DNA of 28,577 bases from JAAYZQ01 sp034428935 (lineage in GTDB: Bacteria; Chloroflexota; Anaerolineae; JAAYZQ01). The notes below the pieces were generated by a model that saw only the letters and a list, made by a program, of their open reading frames with translations, was not told the DNA's origin and did no database searches. The position numbers were made by a program, and so were the translations under genes. The DNA is taken from positions 1 to 28,577 of the forward strand of contig DAOUHB010000099.1 of the NCBI GenBank assembly GCA_034428935.1, in the 5' to 3' direction. Each line of letters starts with the position of its first letter. Positions within the stretch are counted from its first letter, which is position 1. Positions 6,372-13,854 of the stretch are shown here, piece by piece.

Positions 6372-8906
6372 ATGAGCCTGGAACAGATCCTGGAAGGGCT
6401 GCGGGCCGACGCCCAGACGGCGGCGCGCATCAAGCATTGGCGGCACCTGGCCGCCCGGCCGGCTTCCGTCGCCGGCTGGCCGCCCGACGTCGATCCCCGG
6501 CTGCTGGCCGCCCTGCGCCAGAGGGGCATCGAGCAGCTCTACACCCACCAGGCCCACGCCGTGGAAGCGGCCCAGGGCGGCCGGAACGTGGTGGTCGTCA
6601 CGCCTACGGCCAGCGGCAAGACGTTGTGCTACGACCTGCCCGTCCTCGACCGCCTGCTGGCCGAGCCCCAGGCGCGGGCGCTCTACCTGTTTCCCACCAA
6701 GGCCCTGGCCCAGGACCAACTGGCCGGGCTCCAGGCCATGGAGAAGGAGCTGGGCGTCAAGCTGGGGGCCAACACCTACGACGGCGACACGCCCCAGGGC
6801 GCCCGGCCGGCCATCCGCCAGAATGCGCGCCTGGTCATCAGCAACCCCGACATGCTCCACGCCGGCATCCTGCCCCACCACACCCGCTGGGCGAGCTTTT
6901 TCCAGGGGCTGCGCTACGTCGTCCTGGACGAGATCCACACCTACCGCGGCGTGCTGGGCAGCCACGTGGCCAACGTCCTGCGCCGGCTGAAGCGGGTGTG
7001 CGCCTTTTACGGCGCCAGCCCGCAGTTCATCTGCGCCTCGGCCACCATCGCCAACCCCCTGGAGCTGGCCGACCGCCTGGTGGAGGAGCCCTTCACGTTG
7101 GTGGACGCCGAGGAGGACGGCTCGCCCACGGGCGACAAGCACCTGATCTTTTACAATCCGCCCCTCGTCGACCGCGAGCTGGGCATCCGCCGCAGCGCCG
7201 TGAGCGACGTGCGGCTCCTGGCCGAGCGCTTTTTGCGGGCCGACGTGCAGACCATCGTCTTTGCCCGGGCGCGCCTGACCACGGAGGTGCTGCTGACCTA
7301 CCTGCGCGACGCGGCGCGCCGCGAGGGCCTGCCGGGCGAAAAGGTGCAGGGCTACCGCGGGGGCTACCTGCCCAATGAGCGGCGGGCCATCGAGCGCGGC
7401 CTGCGCGAGCGGGAGGTGCTGGGCGTGGTGGCCACCAACGCCCTGGAGCTGGGCATCAACATCGGGCACCTGGACCTGTGCATCATGACCGGCTACCCCG
7501 GCACCGTGGCCAGCACCTGGCAGCAGGCCGGGCGGGCCGGCCGCCGGGCGGGGACCTCGGCGGCCATCCTGGTGGCCGGCGCCTCGCCCCTGGATCAGTA
7601 CATCGTCCACCACCCCGACTATTTCTTTGGCCGCTCGCCCGAGCGGGCGCTCCTCAACCCCGACAACCTGGTCATTGCCGTCAACCACCTGCGCTGCGCG
7701 GCCTTCGAGCTGCCCTTTGCCGACGGCGAGCCCTTTGGCCGCTTTCCCCACACCCGGGAGGTCCTCGAATTCCTGGAGGAGGAGGGGCTGCTGCGGCACA
7801 GCGGGCGCCAGTGGCACTGGGCCGACCAGGCCTACCCCGCCGAGGCGGTCAGCCTGCGCACGGCCGAGATGGACAATTTCACCGTGCTGAACGCGGCCGA
7901 GGAGGGGGCGGTCATCGGCGTGGTGGACCGCCAGAGCGCGCCGCTGCTCCTCCACGAGGGGGCGGTCTACATGCACGGCGGCGAGGCCTACCTGGTGCGC
8001 GAGCTGGATTGGGAGGGGCGCATGGCCCGCGTCGAGCCGGCCCAGGTGGGCTACTATACCCAGGCCAGCGCCTCGGTGACCGTCGAGGTGATGGAGGTGG
8101 TGGAAGAGGAGGCGGGGCCGGCGACGCAAAAGGCCCGCGGCCTGGTGCGCATGCGGTCGCGGCCCACGTCGTTCAAGAAGGTGCGCCTCTACACCCACGA
8201 GATCCTGGGCTGGGGCGAGATCGACCCCGAGCGCGTCCCGGAGCTAGAGATGGAGACGACGGCCTACTGGTTCAACGTCCTGCCCGAGACGGCGGCCCTG
8301 CTGGAGCAGGAGGGGCTGATCAACATGGCCCGCGACGACCGGGGGCCCAACTGGGAGCAGCAGCGCAACCAGGCCCGGGATCGCGACGGGCACCGCTGCC
8401 GCCACTGCGGCGCCCCCGAGCGCCCCGGTCGCGGCCACGACGTGCACCACGTCCAGCCCTTCCGCACCTTTGGCTACCGGCGGGGCGAGAACGACCGCTA
8501 CCTGGAGGCCAACCGCCTGGAAAACCTGGTGACCCTCTGCCGCTCGTGCCACCGCCGCGTGGAGGCCGACCTGCTGGTGTTCGGCACGCTGAGCGCCCTG
8601 GCCCACGTGGTGAGCCACATCGCGCCCCTCTACCTCATGTGCGATCCGCGGGACGTTGGCGTGGTAAGCGAGGTCAAGTCGTCGCTGACGGGGCTGCCGA
8701 CCTGCACGATCTATGACAACGCGCCCGGGGGGCTGGGCTTTAGCGAAGAGCTGTACAAGCTGCATGGCACGCTGCTGGCCGGGGCCCGCGAGCTGGTGGC
8801 CGCCTGCCGCTGCCCGCGGGGCTGCCCGTCCTGTGTCGGCCCGGTGGCCGAGGTGGGCGAAGACGCGAAGGCGAACTGCCTGCGCCTGCTGGAGTTGATC
8901 CTGTAG
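6372..8906 (+). CDS. MrfA/YprA-type DEAD/DEAH helicase with an inserted HNH nuclease domain
   Basis: 844 residues. Two RecA-like lobes carry Walker A TPTASGKT (77-84), Walker B DEIH (186-189), ASATIANP, a GVVATNALELGINI segment and motif VI QQAGRAGRRAG. The C-terminus has the DUF1998/MZB zinc cluster Cys812, 814, 818 and 821 (CRCPRGCPSC), preceded by APLYLMCDPRDVGV. This architecture defines the MrfA (YprA) helicases; in Bacillus MrfA repairs mitomycin damage with the exonuclease MrfB. Unlike Bacillus MrfA (about 750 aa), residues about 660-735 form a complete HNH motif set: C676xxC679, DVHH (690-693), ENLVTLC (Asn718, Cys723), CH (726-727). The insertion splits the DUF1998 region. No MrfB-like neighbour is present. 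The gene has its own promoter and ends in a strong hairpin. Likely role: DNA repair or defence on damaged or foreign DNA (inference). Confidence 0.9.
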   Translation: MSLEQILEGLRADAQTAARIKHWRHLAARPASVAGWPPDVDPRLLAALRQRGIEQLYTHQAHAVEAAQGGRNVVVVTPTASGKTLCYDLPVLDRLLAEPQARALYLFPTKALAQDQLAGLQAMEKELGVKLGANTYDGDTPQGARPAIRQNARLVISNPDMLHAGILPHHTRWASFFQGLRYVVLDEIHTYRGVLGSHVANVLRRLKRVCAFYGASPQFICASATIANPLELADRLVEEPFTLVDAEEDGSPTGDKHLIFYNPPLVDRELGIRRSAVSDVRLLAERFLRADVQTIVFARARLTTEVLLTYLRDAARREGLPGEKVQGYRGGYLPNERRAIERGLREREVLGVVATNALELGINIGHLDLCIMTGYPGTVASTWQQAGRAGRRAGTSAAILVAGASPLDQYIVHHPDYFFGRSPERALLNPDNLVIAVNHLRCAAFELPFADGEPFGRFPHTREVLEFLEEEGLLRHSGRQWHWADQAYPAEAVSLRTAEMDNFTVLNAAEEGAVIGVVDRQSAPLLLHEGAVYMHGGEAYLVRELDWEGRMARVEPAQVGYYTQASASVTVEVMEVVEEEAGPATQKARGLVRMRSRPTSFKKVRLYTHEILGWGEIDPERVPELEMETTAYWFNVLPETAALLEQEGLINMARDDRGPNWEQQRNQARDRDGHRCRHCGAPERPGRGHDVHHVQPFRTFGYRRGENDRYLEANRLENLVTLCRSCHRRVEADLLVFGTLSALAHVVSHIAPLYLMCDPRDVGVVSEVKSSLTGLPTCTIYDNAPGGLGFSEELYKLHGTLLAGARELVAACRCPRGCPSCVGPVAEVGEDAKANCLRLLELIL

Positions 8907-8944
8907 GGGCGCGGGGCCCTGCGCACGGCCGCGCGCCCCTACAG
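8901..8944. terminator. 18-bp hairpin between convergent genes
   Basis: Arms at 8901-8918 and 8927-8944 pair at 17 of 18 positions around an 8-nt loop. The left arm starts within the last codons of the helicase and contains its stop codon TAG (8904-8906). It separates the + strand helicase from the minus-strand gene ending at 8965, so it may act as a bidirectional terminator. There is no U tract. The 'GTAGGGGC...GCCCCTAC' ends resemble mobile repeated palindromes found in several phyla. Confidence 0.6.
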
Positions 8945-8964
8945 ATGTGATCCGCGCCCGGGGC

Positions 8965-10272
8965 CTATTGGCCGGTGGGCGTGGGCGTCGGCGTCGCCAG
9001 CGGGATGACGGTCACGTCCGCCCGGGGCGTTGCCGTCGCCGCTGGCGTCGCGGTTCCGGTCGGGCCGGCCATGGGCGTCATGGTCGCCAGGCCCGGGGCC
9101 GCCGTGGCCCCTTCATCCGGCGCTTCCGCCTCCGATAGCAGCTCCCTCAGCCCGGTCAAGAAGCCGTCAAAGCGCGTGACGGCCTCCTGAGCTTCGGCCA
9201 GCTCGTCCGACATGGTGCCCAGGCGCGCCTCGACGTCGCCGATCTGGCTGCCGAGGGTCGTCACCGTCTCCTCGACGTTCACCATGTCGTCGCTCAGCCC
9301 GGCGAGGGTGCCCTGCACGTCCTCCAGCCTGCGCGCCGCGGCAGTGATGTCGTTGCTCAGGGTGTCGACCGAGCTTCCCAGGTCGCGGATCTCGCCCTGG
9401 GCCTGTTCCACGTCGCCGGCCAGGCCCTCGACGCCCATCATGCGCTCCTCGACGCCGCCCATCTGGGAGCGAATGGCCTCCATGTCGCCCTCCAGGCGAA
9501 AGACCTCGCCCTGCAGGCTGCGCTCCGCGGCCCGCTGCACGTCGAGGGTGCCGTTGAGGAGCCAGACCACCAGGAGCGCCAGCAATGCGCCGGCGAGGGC
9601 GCTCAGTAGGCCGACCAGCAGCAGCGAGCCCCAGCCAAGGCCCCGGCGCGGCGGGGGCGCCGCCCCTCCCACCGGCCTCGACGGCGGCGGTGGTGGCGGC
9701 GGGGGTGCCTCCTCGGCCCGCAGCGCCTCGTCGACGACCACGGCTTCTTCGTCCTCGGCCAGCTCGGGCGGCGCCTCCTCGAAAGCCGGCGGCTCTTCGA
9801 AGGCCGGCGGCTCTTCCTCCAGCGACTCCTCCTCGAGGTAGGGCGATGGCTCGTCGTAGACGCCGGCGGCCTCCGCGGGCAGGATCTGGCCCTCTTCGAC
9901 CACGTACTCTTCCGGCTCCTCGCCACCGGCGGTGACGCGGTCGGCAAAGCGCTCGTAGAGGTCGAGGGAAATGCCGGGCACGTGGGTGACCTCGGCGGCC
10001 TCCCGGAAGCCGCCCACGGCATCGCGATAGGCCACGATCTCGGCCGCGAGCTTGGGCCCGATGCCGGGCAGCGCCTCGAGTTCTTGCTCCGAGGCGGTGT
10101 TGAGGTCCAGCCGGTGCTCCGCGGTCCACGTCTCCTCAAAGTCGGGCTCGTAGCCGGTGTTGGTCTCTACCGACTCGTAGATGGCCGCCTTGGCATCGTC
10201 CTCCGCTTCCAGGGCTTCTTCCGATCCCGGGCTCTCCAAACTCTCCAGTTCACGATCTCGATCCTCGGCCAT
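8965..10272 (-). CDS. membrane-anchored helix-hairpin-helix coiled-coil protein
   Basis: 435 residues. An acidic N-terminus is followed by a ComEA-like double helix-hairpin-helix (about 53-115: LDLNTASEQELEALPGIGP, then VTHVPGIS). Next come an acidic Pro/Glu-rich linker with repeated PPAFEE, a poly-Pro stretch (190-197), basic PPPRR, and one membrane segment (about 212-239). A long coiled coil (about 245-375) and a Thr/Pro tail (TPTPTPTGQ) end the protein. With a basic flank before the membrane span, the HHH part should be inside and the coiled coil outside; this is inferred. ComEA itself has the opposite order, so DNA uptake is not implied. The start ATG 10272 has AAAGGAG upstream. It is the last gene of the operon starting at 13798, 34 bp after UPF0182. 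Confidence 0.8.
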   Translation of the reverse strand: MAEDRDRELESLESPGSEEALEAEDDAKAAIYESVETNTGYEPDFEETWTAEHRLDLNTASEQELEALPGIGPKLAAEIVAYRDAVGGFREAAEVTHVPGISLDLYERFADRVTAGGEEPEEYVVEEGQILPAEAAGVYDEPSPYLEEESLEEEPPAFEEPPAFEEAPPELAEDEEAVVVDEALRAEEAPPPPPPPPSRPVGGAAPPPRRGLGWGSLLLVGLLSALAGALLALLVVWLLNGTLDVQRAAERSLQGEVFRLEGDMEAIRSQMGGVEERMMGVEGLAGDVEQAQGEIRDLGSSVDTLSNDITAAARRLEDVQGTLAGLSDDMVNVEETVTTLGSQIGDVEARLGTMSDELAEAQEAVTRFDGFLTGLRELLSEAEAPDEGATAAPGLATMTPMAGPTGTATPAATATPRADVTVIPLATPTPTPTGQ

Positions 10273-10306
10273 ACCAGTCTCCTTTCAAGTCAGGCTCAAG
10301 GTGTAC

Positions 10307-13099
10307 TCACTGTTGGGTGGCGGATACAAGGGCTTCCAGCGCCTGCTCCAGGGCTTCCATCTCTTCGCCGTGGCATACCCAGTCGCCCTGCTGCAGGCAC
10401 TCCTGGGCGGCCCGGTAGTGGGCGTCCGCCTGGCGCACCAGATCGGCCACGTCGCCTTCAAGAGCCTCGCCGCCGGGTACCGGTGGCGGCTGCTCGCCTT
10501 CGGCCGTGCCTTCCTCGGGGGGCGCGGCACCCATGACGCGGGCCAGGCCGGCGCCCAGGGTCTCTTCCATGGCAATGCGGTTGCCATAGACGACGATCAC
10601 CCGCCGCAGCTCGGGCAGTTGGCTCGTCTCGGCCTGGAGATAGAGGGGCTCGACGTACAGGATGCTGTTTTCCACGGGGATGACCAGGAGATTGCCCCGG
10701 ATAACCTGGCTGCCCTGCTGGTTCCAGAGGGCCAGTTGCTGGCTGATCTGTGGGTCCTGGTTGATTCGCGACTCGACCTGCATGGGCCCAAAGATGAGTC
10801 GCTGCTTGGGAAAGTTATATACGCCCAGCTCGCCGTAGGCCTCGCCGTCGTTGCGCGCATACATCCAGGCGATCATGTTCTGGCGGTTCGACGGCGTGAA
10901 GGGCAGCATGAGCACGAACTCGGGCTCGGTTTCGCCAGGCAGCTTCATGATGACATAATACGGCTCGACGAGGACCTGCTCGCCGGCCGCAATCTCCTGT
11001 GGCCAATTCCAGAGGTCCTCCTGGTTGTAAAACACCTGGGGATCGACCATGTGAAAGGTCTGCAGCATGGTGGCCTGGATGCGAAACAGCCCTTCGGGAT
11101 AGCGCCAGTGTTCCCTCAAGCCCGTGGGCATCTCGTCCACGGGCCGGAAGAGGTCGGGAAAGATGGCGGCGTAGGCGGCGGCGACGGGGTCGGAGGGATC
11201 GACCAGGTAAAAGGTCACGGCGCCGGTGTAGGCATCGACGGTGACCTTGGCCGCGTTGCGGATATAGTTGAGGCGGCCGTAGGCAGTGTTGACGGGCTCG
11301 GAGTAGGGGTACCGGCTGCTCGTGGTGTAGGCATCCAGAACCCAGATCAATCGCCCGTCGAGGATGACCGAGTAGGGATCGGGGTCGTAGCGCAGGAAGG
11401 GAGCCAGGGTCCGCACCCGCTCGTCGATGGCCCGCCGCCAGAGGAGCTGGCTGTCAGAGTTGATGGCGCTGCTCAACAGGAACTGGTTGCTGCCCAGGCG
11501 CAGGGCATAGGACAGGCGCTTCAGGGGCGAGTTGAGGACGACGCCCCCCGAACCCTCGTAGCTGGTGTAGACGTTCTCGTCCCCCGCCGGATAGTCCAGC
11601 TCCTGGACGTCGGTGTTCACCACGACGTAATCGTTGGTCAGCTCGCCGTAATAGATCTCGTAGCGGGGCAGGGCCAGCTCGGGATAGCTTGCCTGGGGCG
11701 GAATGTCCCGCAGCCACAGGTCGGGCAGGCCCTCTTCGACCACCTGGTTCACGGGGCTGACCACCGCGCCGAGGCCATGGGTGTAGACGAGGTGGCGGTT
11801 TACCCAGGTCTGGGCCGTGTCGGGGAGCTGTTCCGTGGCCAGCTCTCGCGTGGTGAGCATCACCTGGCGATAGTCGCCGGCCACGTGGTACCGGTCCACG
11901 TCCACGTCGGTGAAGGCATAGTATAGGCGTATCTGTTGTAGCTGGCTGTAGGTGCGCAGCAGCGGCCGGTAGTCCCACAGGCGGATGTTGCTGATCGTCT
12001 CGGCCTCGGCGTCCAGGTCGATGGGCACCGCCTCGGTCACCACGTCATAGTCAGCCGCGACGGCGTCGTCCACCCCGTAGGCGGCCCGCGTGAGCTGGAT
12101 GGTGTGGGCGATGTATTCCCGCTCGCGGGCCAGCTCGTTGGGGATGACGACCGCCCGCTGGACCAGGCTGGGGATGGCGCTACCGCCCAGGAAGGCGGTC
12201 GCCAGCCACACGGCGACGACGGCGTAGGGCAGCCATCGCACCCGGACCCAGATGCTGGCCAGCAGGACCAGGGCGCCAGCGAGGACGATGGCGGTCACCA
12301 CGTAGTAGACGGGCAGGCGGATCTGCGCGTCGACGTAGCCGGCGCCATAGGCCGCACCGCCGGTGCTGTAGAGCAGGTCGGGGATGTCGAGCTGATAGCC
12401 CCAGGCAAAGAGGCCCAGGGCCAGCGCGCCGAGGACCAGCAGGTGGCGGTCGGCGCGGGGCGGCAGGCGCAGCCAGGGGCCGCGGGCGCCCACGATCTCG
12501 ACCTGGGCATTCAGCCTCTGGGCCGAGTAGCTGCCCAGGTACACAAGGGCCGCGCCGGCCAGGGCGACGAGGATCAGCCACAGGAACCAGCCCTGGAGGA
12601 AATTTAGCCAGGGAAGCCGGAAGATGTAAAAGCCGATGTCGCGCCCCAGGATAGGGTCCGCCTGGCCGAAGGAACCGCCATTCAGGCTCAGGAGGGCCGT
12701 CAGCCAGGAGGCCCGCGCGGGCAGCGCGAACAGGAGCCCGACGATGGCGGCCAGCACGGCCAGGACGGTGTCGGCCGTGCGCCCGCCCAGGACTCGGGTG
12801 GTGGGCGTGGCATACATCTGGGAGCGGTAGCGCTGCTGGTGCAGCCAGGGAATGCTCATCTGGCCCCGGCCGCCCACCGAACGGGCCAGCAGCCAGTTGG
12901 CCGCCAGGATGGCGGCCGCCACCAGCCAGGCGATGACGAACAGGAGCCATTCGGCCAGGATCCGCCGCCAGAGCAGCGAGGCCAGGCCCAGGGCGTCGAA
13001 CCAGGCCCAGTCGGTATAAAAGTCGAGGAGCGAGTAGCCCACGACCAGGACGGCGGCGAGGAGGATCAGGATCAGAGTGCAGCCTCTATTGCGAAACAT
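10307..13099 (-). CDS. UPF0182 family large membrane protein
   Basis: 930 residues, typical for the UPF0182/COG1615 family. The N-terminal third has about seven to eight membrane segments starting with LILILLAAVLVVGYSLLDF. It also carries the family motif DFYTDWAWFDALG, then DIGFYIFRLP-L-F. The remaining two thirds form a large outward-facing domain with family-typical LDAYTTSSRYPYS and YYVIMKLPGE segments. The molecular function is unknown. The start ATG 13099 has AGGAG seven bases upstream. It overlaps the end of the 76-aa ORF by 14 bp and is followed after 34 bp by the HHH coiled-coil gene, so all four genes probably form one transcript. Confidence 0.92.
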   Translation of the reverse strand: MFRNRGCTLILILLAAVLVVGYSLLDFYTDWAWFDALGLASLLWRRILAEWLLFVIAWLVAAAILAANWLLARSVGGRGQMSIPWLHQQRYRSQMYATPTTRVLGGRTADTVLAVLAAIVGLLFALPARASWLTALLSLNGGSFGQADPILGRDIGFYIFRLPWLNFLQGWFLWLILVALAGAALVYLGSYSAQRLNAQVEIVGARGPWLRLPPRADRHLLVLGALALGLFAWGYQLDIPDLLYSTGGAAYGAGYVDAQIRLPVYYVVTAIVLAGALVLLASIWVRVRWLPYAVVAVWLATAFLGGSAIPSLVQRAVVIPNELAREREYIAHTIQLTRAAYGVDDAVAADYDVVTEAVPIDLDAEAETISNIRLWDYRPLLRTYSQLQQIRLYYAFTDVDVDRYHVAGDYRQVMLTTRELATEQLPDTAQTWVNRHLVYTHGLGAVVSPVNQVVEEGLPDLWLRDIPPQASYPELALPRYEIYYGELTNDYVVVNTDVQELDYPAGDENVYTSYEGSGGVVLNSPLKRLSYALRLGSNQFLLSSAINSDSQLLWRRAIDERVRTLAPFLRYDPDPYSVILDGRLIWVLDAYTTSSRYPYSEPVNTAYGRLNYIRNAAKVTVDAYTGAVTFYLVDPSDPVAAAYAAIFPDLFRPVDEMPTGLREHWRYPEGLFRIQATMLQTFHMVDPQVFYNQEDLWNWPQEIAAGEQVLVEPYYVIMKLPGETEPEFVLMLPFTPSNRQNMIAWMYARNDGEAYGELGVYNFPKQRLIFGPMQVESRINQDPQISQQLALWNQQGSQVIRGNLLVIPVENSILYVEPLYLQAETSQLPELRRVIVVYGNRIAMEETLGAGLARVMGAAPPEEGTAEGEQPPPVPGGEALEGDVADLVRQADAHYRAAQECLQQGDWVCHGEEMEALEQALEALVSATQQ

Positions 13100-13316
13100 T
13101 GGTGCTCTCCTCTCGGCCCTCGTCGGGGCCCGCGCCTTTCCGGCCGCCTTCCCGGTTGTAGCGCCAGATGAGGCGCTTCAGGGCGTGCTCCATGCGCGGC
13201 GAGCGGGGCGCCCGCTCGCGGCTGGTGACCACCAGGCGCACGGCCTCGGCCATGCGCCTGGCGCGCCCGGCTTGCCCTCGCTCTTCGGAGCCCGCGGGTG
13301 CCGGTTCGCCGCTCAT
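13086..13316 (-). CDS. small basic protein (76 aa), unknown
   Basis: The start ATG at 13316 overlaps the stop TGA of the DUF1992 gene as ATGA, and its end overlaps the start of the UPF0182 gene by 14 bp. Such double overlap suggests translational coupling and a real gene. The protein is hydrophilic and Arg-rich, with a likely helix in the middle (MEHALKRLIWRYNREGG), and has no membrane segment. No family was recognised. The G+C-rich background makes spurious frames common, so confidence is moderate. Confidence 0.55.
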   Translation of the reverse strand: MSGEPAPAGSEERGQAGRARRMAEAVRLVVTSRERAPRSPRMEHALKRLIWRYNREGGRKGAGPDEGREESTNVSQ

Positions 13317-13798
13317 GTTCCCTGGTCCGTGAGCTGTTCCAGCTCGCGCGCCGCGTCCAGCCGCGCCCTCTGGAACCGGGAGCTAGGCACCTTCAGGTTC
13401 AGCTCGTCGATGTCGGCGTTGATGGCCTTGACCTCGGCCTGGAAGGCGTCCACCGCGCGCTGCCAGCCGTCCTGCAGCCGGCATCGCTCCCCTTCGGCCC
13501 AGGCATCGGACCGATGGCCCAGCCGCTCCAGGCTGGCCCGGTACCACGCCCAGGAACGGGACAGCGCGGCCCGCGCCTGCTCCAGGTGGCCCCGGATGGC
13601 CTTGTCCAGCTCGATCCATTCGGGCGCGTAGCCGGCATCCCTCAGAATCTTGAACGCCATCTCGCGGTCGGACGCGTAGGGGTTGCCTTCGAGGTTCAGG
13701 GGCTTGCCCTTGCCCGGCAGGTTGTCGAAATCGCCGCGCTCCTGCGCGTCGCGAATCTGTTGGTCGATCCAGTTTTCCCAGTCTCGTTCCTTTGCCAC
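13313..13798 (-). CDS. DUF1992 (DnaJ-homologue-C28-like) domain protein
   Basis: 161 residues. The N-terminal 70 are the DUF1992 signature: WENWIDQQIRDAQERGDFD, then LPGKGKPL and NPYASDREMAFKILRDAGYAPEW. Human DNAJC28 and many bacterial stand-alone proteins share this domain, but none has a defined reaction. The rest is charged and helical. The start is GTG 13798; the Shine-Dalgarno is poor (AGGA about 13 bases upstream). It is the first gene of the minus-strand operon and is divergent from the phosphatase gene at 13855, with only 56 bp between them. Confidence 0.85.
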   Translation of the reverse strand: MAKERDWENWIDQQIRDAQERGDFDNLPGKGKPLNLEGNPYASDREMAFKILRDAGYAPEWIELDKAIRGHLEQARAALSRSWAWYRASLERLGHRSDAWAEGERCRLQDGWQRAVDAFQAEVKAINADIDELNLKVPSSRFQRARLDAARELEQLTDQGT

Positions 13799-13799
13799 C

Positions 13800-13834
13800 T
13801 TGACACTCGTTTCCTAGGGCGCTACAATAGCGCC
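13800..13834 (+). promoter_or_regulatory. consensus promoter with a palindromic -10 region
   Basis: TTGACA at 13800-13805, a 17-bp spacer and TACAAT at 13823-13828 form a near-perfect sigma-70-type promoter for the gene at 13855. The -10 box sits in a perfect inverted repeat GGCGCTA-CAA-TAGCGCC (13818-13834). On the other strand the same palindrome gives TATTGT, a weaker -10 facing the divergent DUF1992 gene. The -35 box nearly touches the DUF1992 start codon, so the two genes could interfere or be co-regulated. Confidence 0.75.
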
Positions 13835-13854
13835 ACCAAACCAGGAGATCCCAC

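Noticed and set aside
6321..8198. A 625-codon open frame on the minus strand opposite the helicase
   Set aside because: It is a shadow of the G+C-rich helicase gene: low-complexity His/Gly/Val/Gln-rich sequence with no family motif. The + strand has complete helicase motifs.
10181..11926. A 581-codon open frame on the + strand across the HHH and UPF0182 genes
   Set aside because: It is antisense to two clear families and crosses the boundary between them; its composition is that of a shadow frame.
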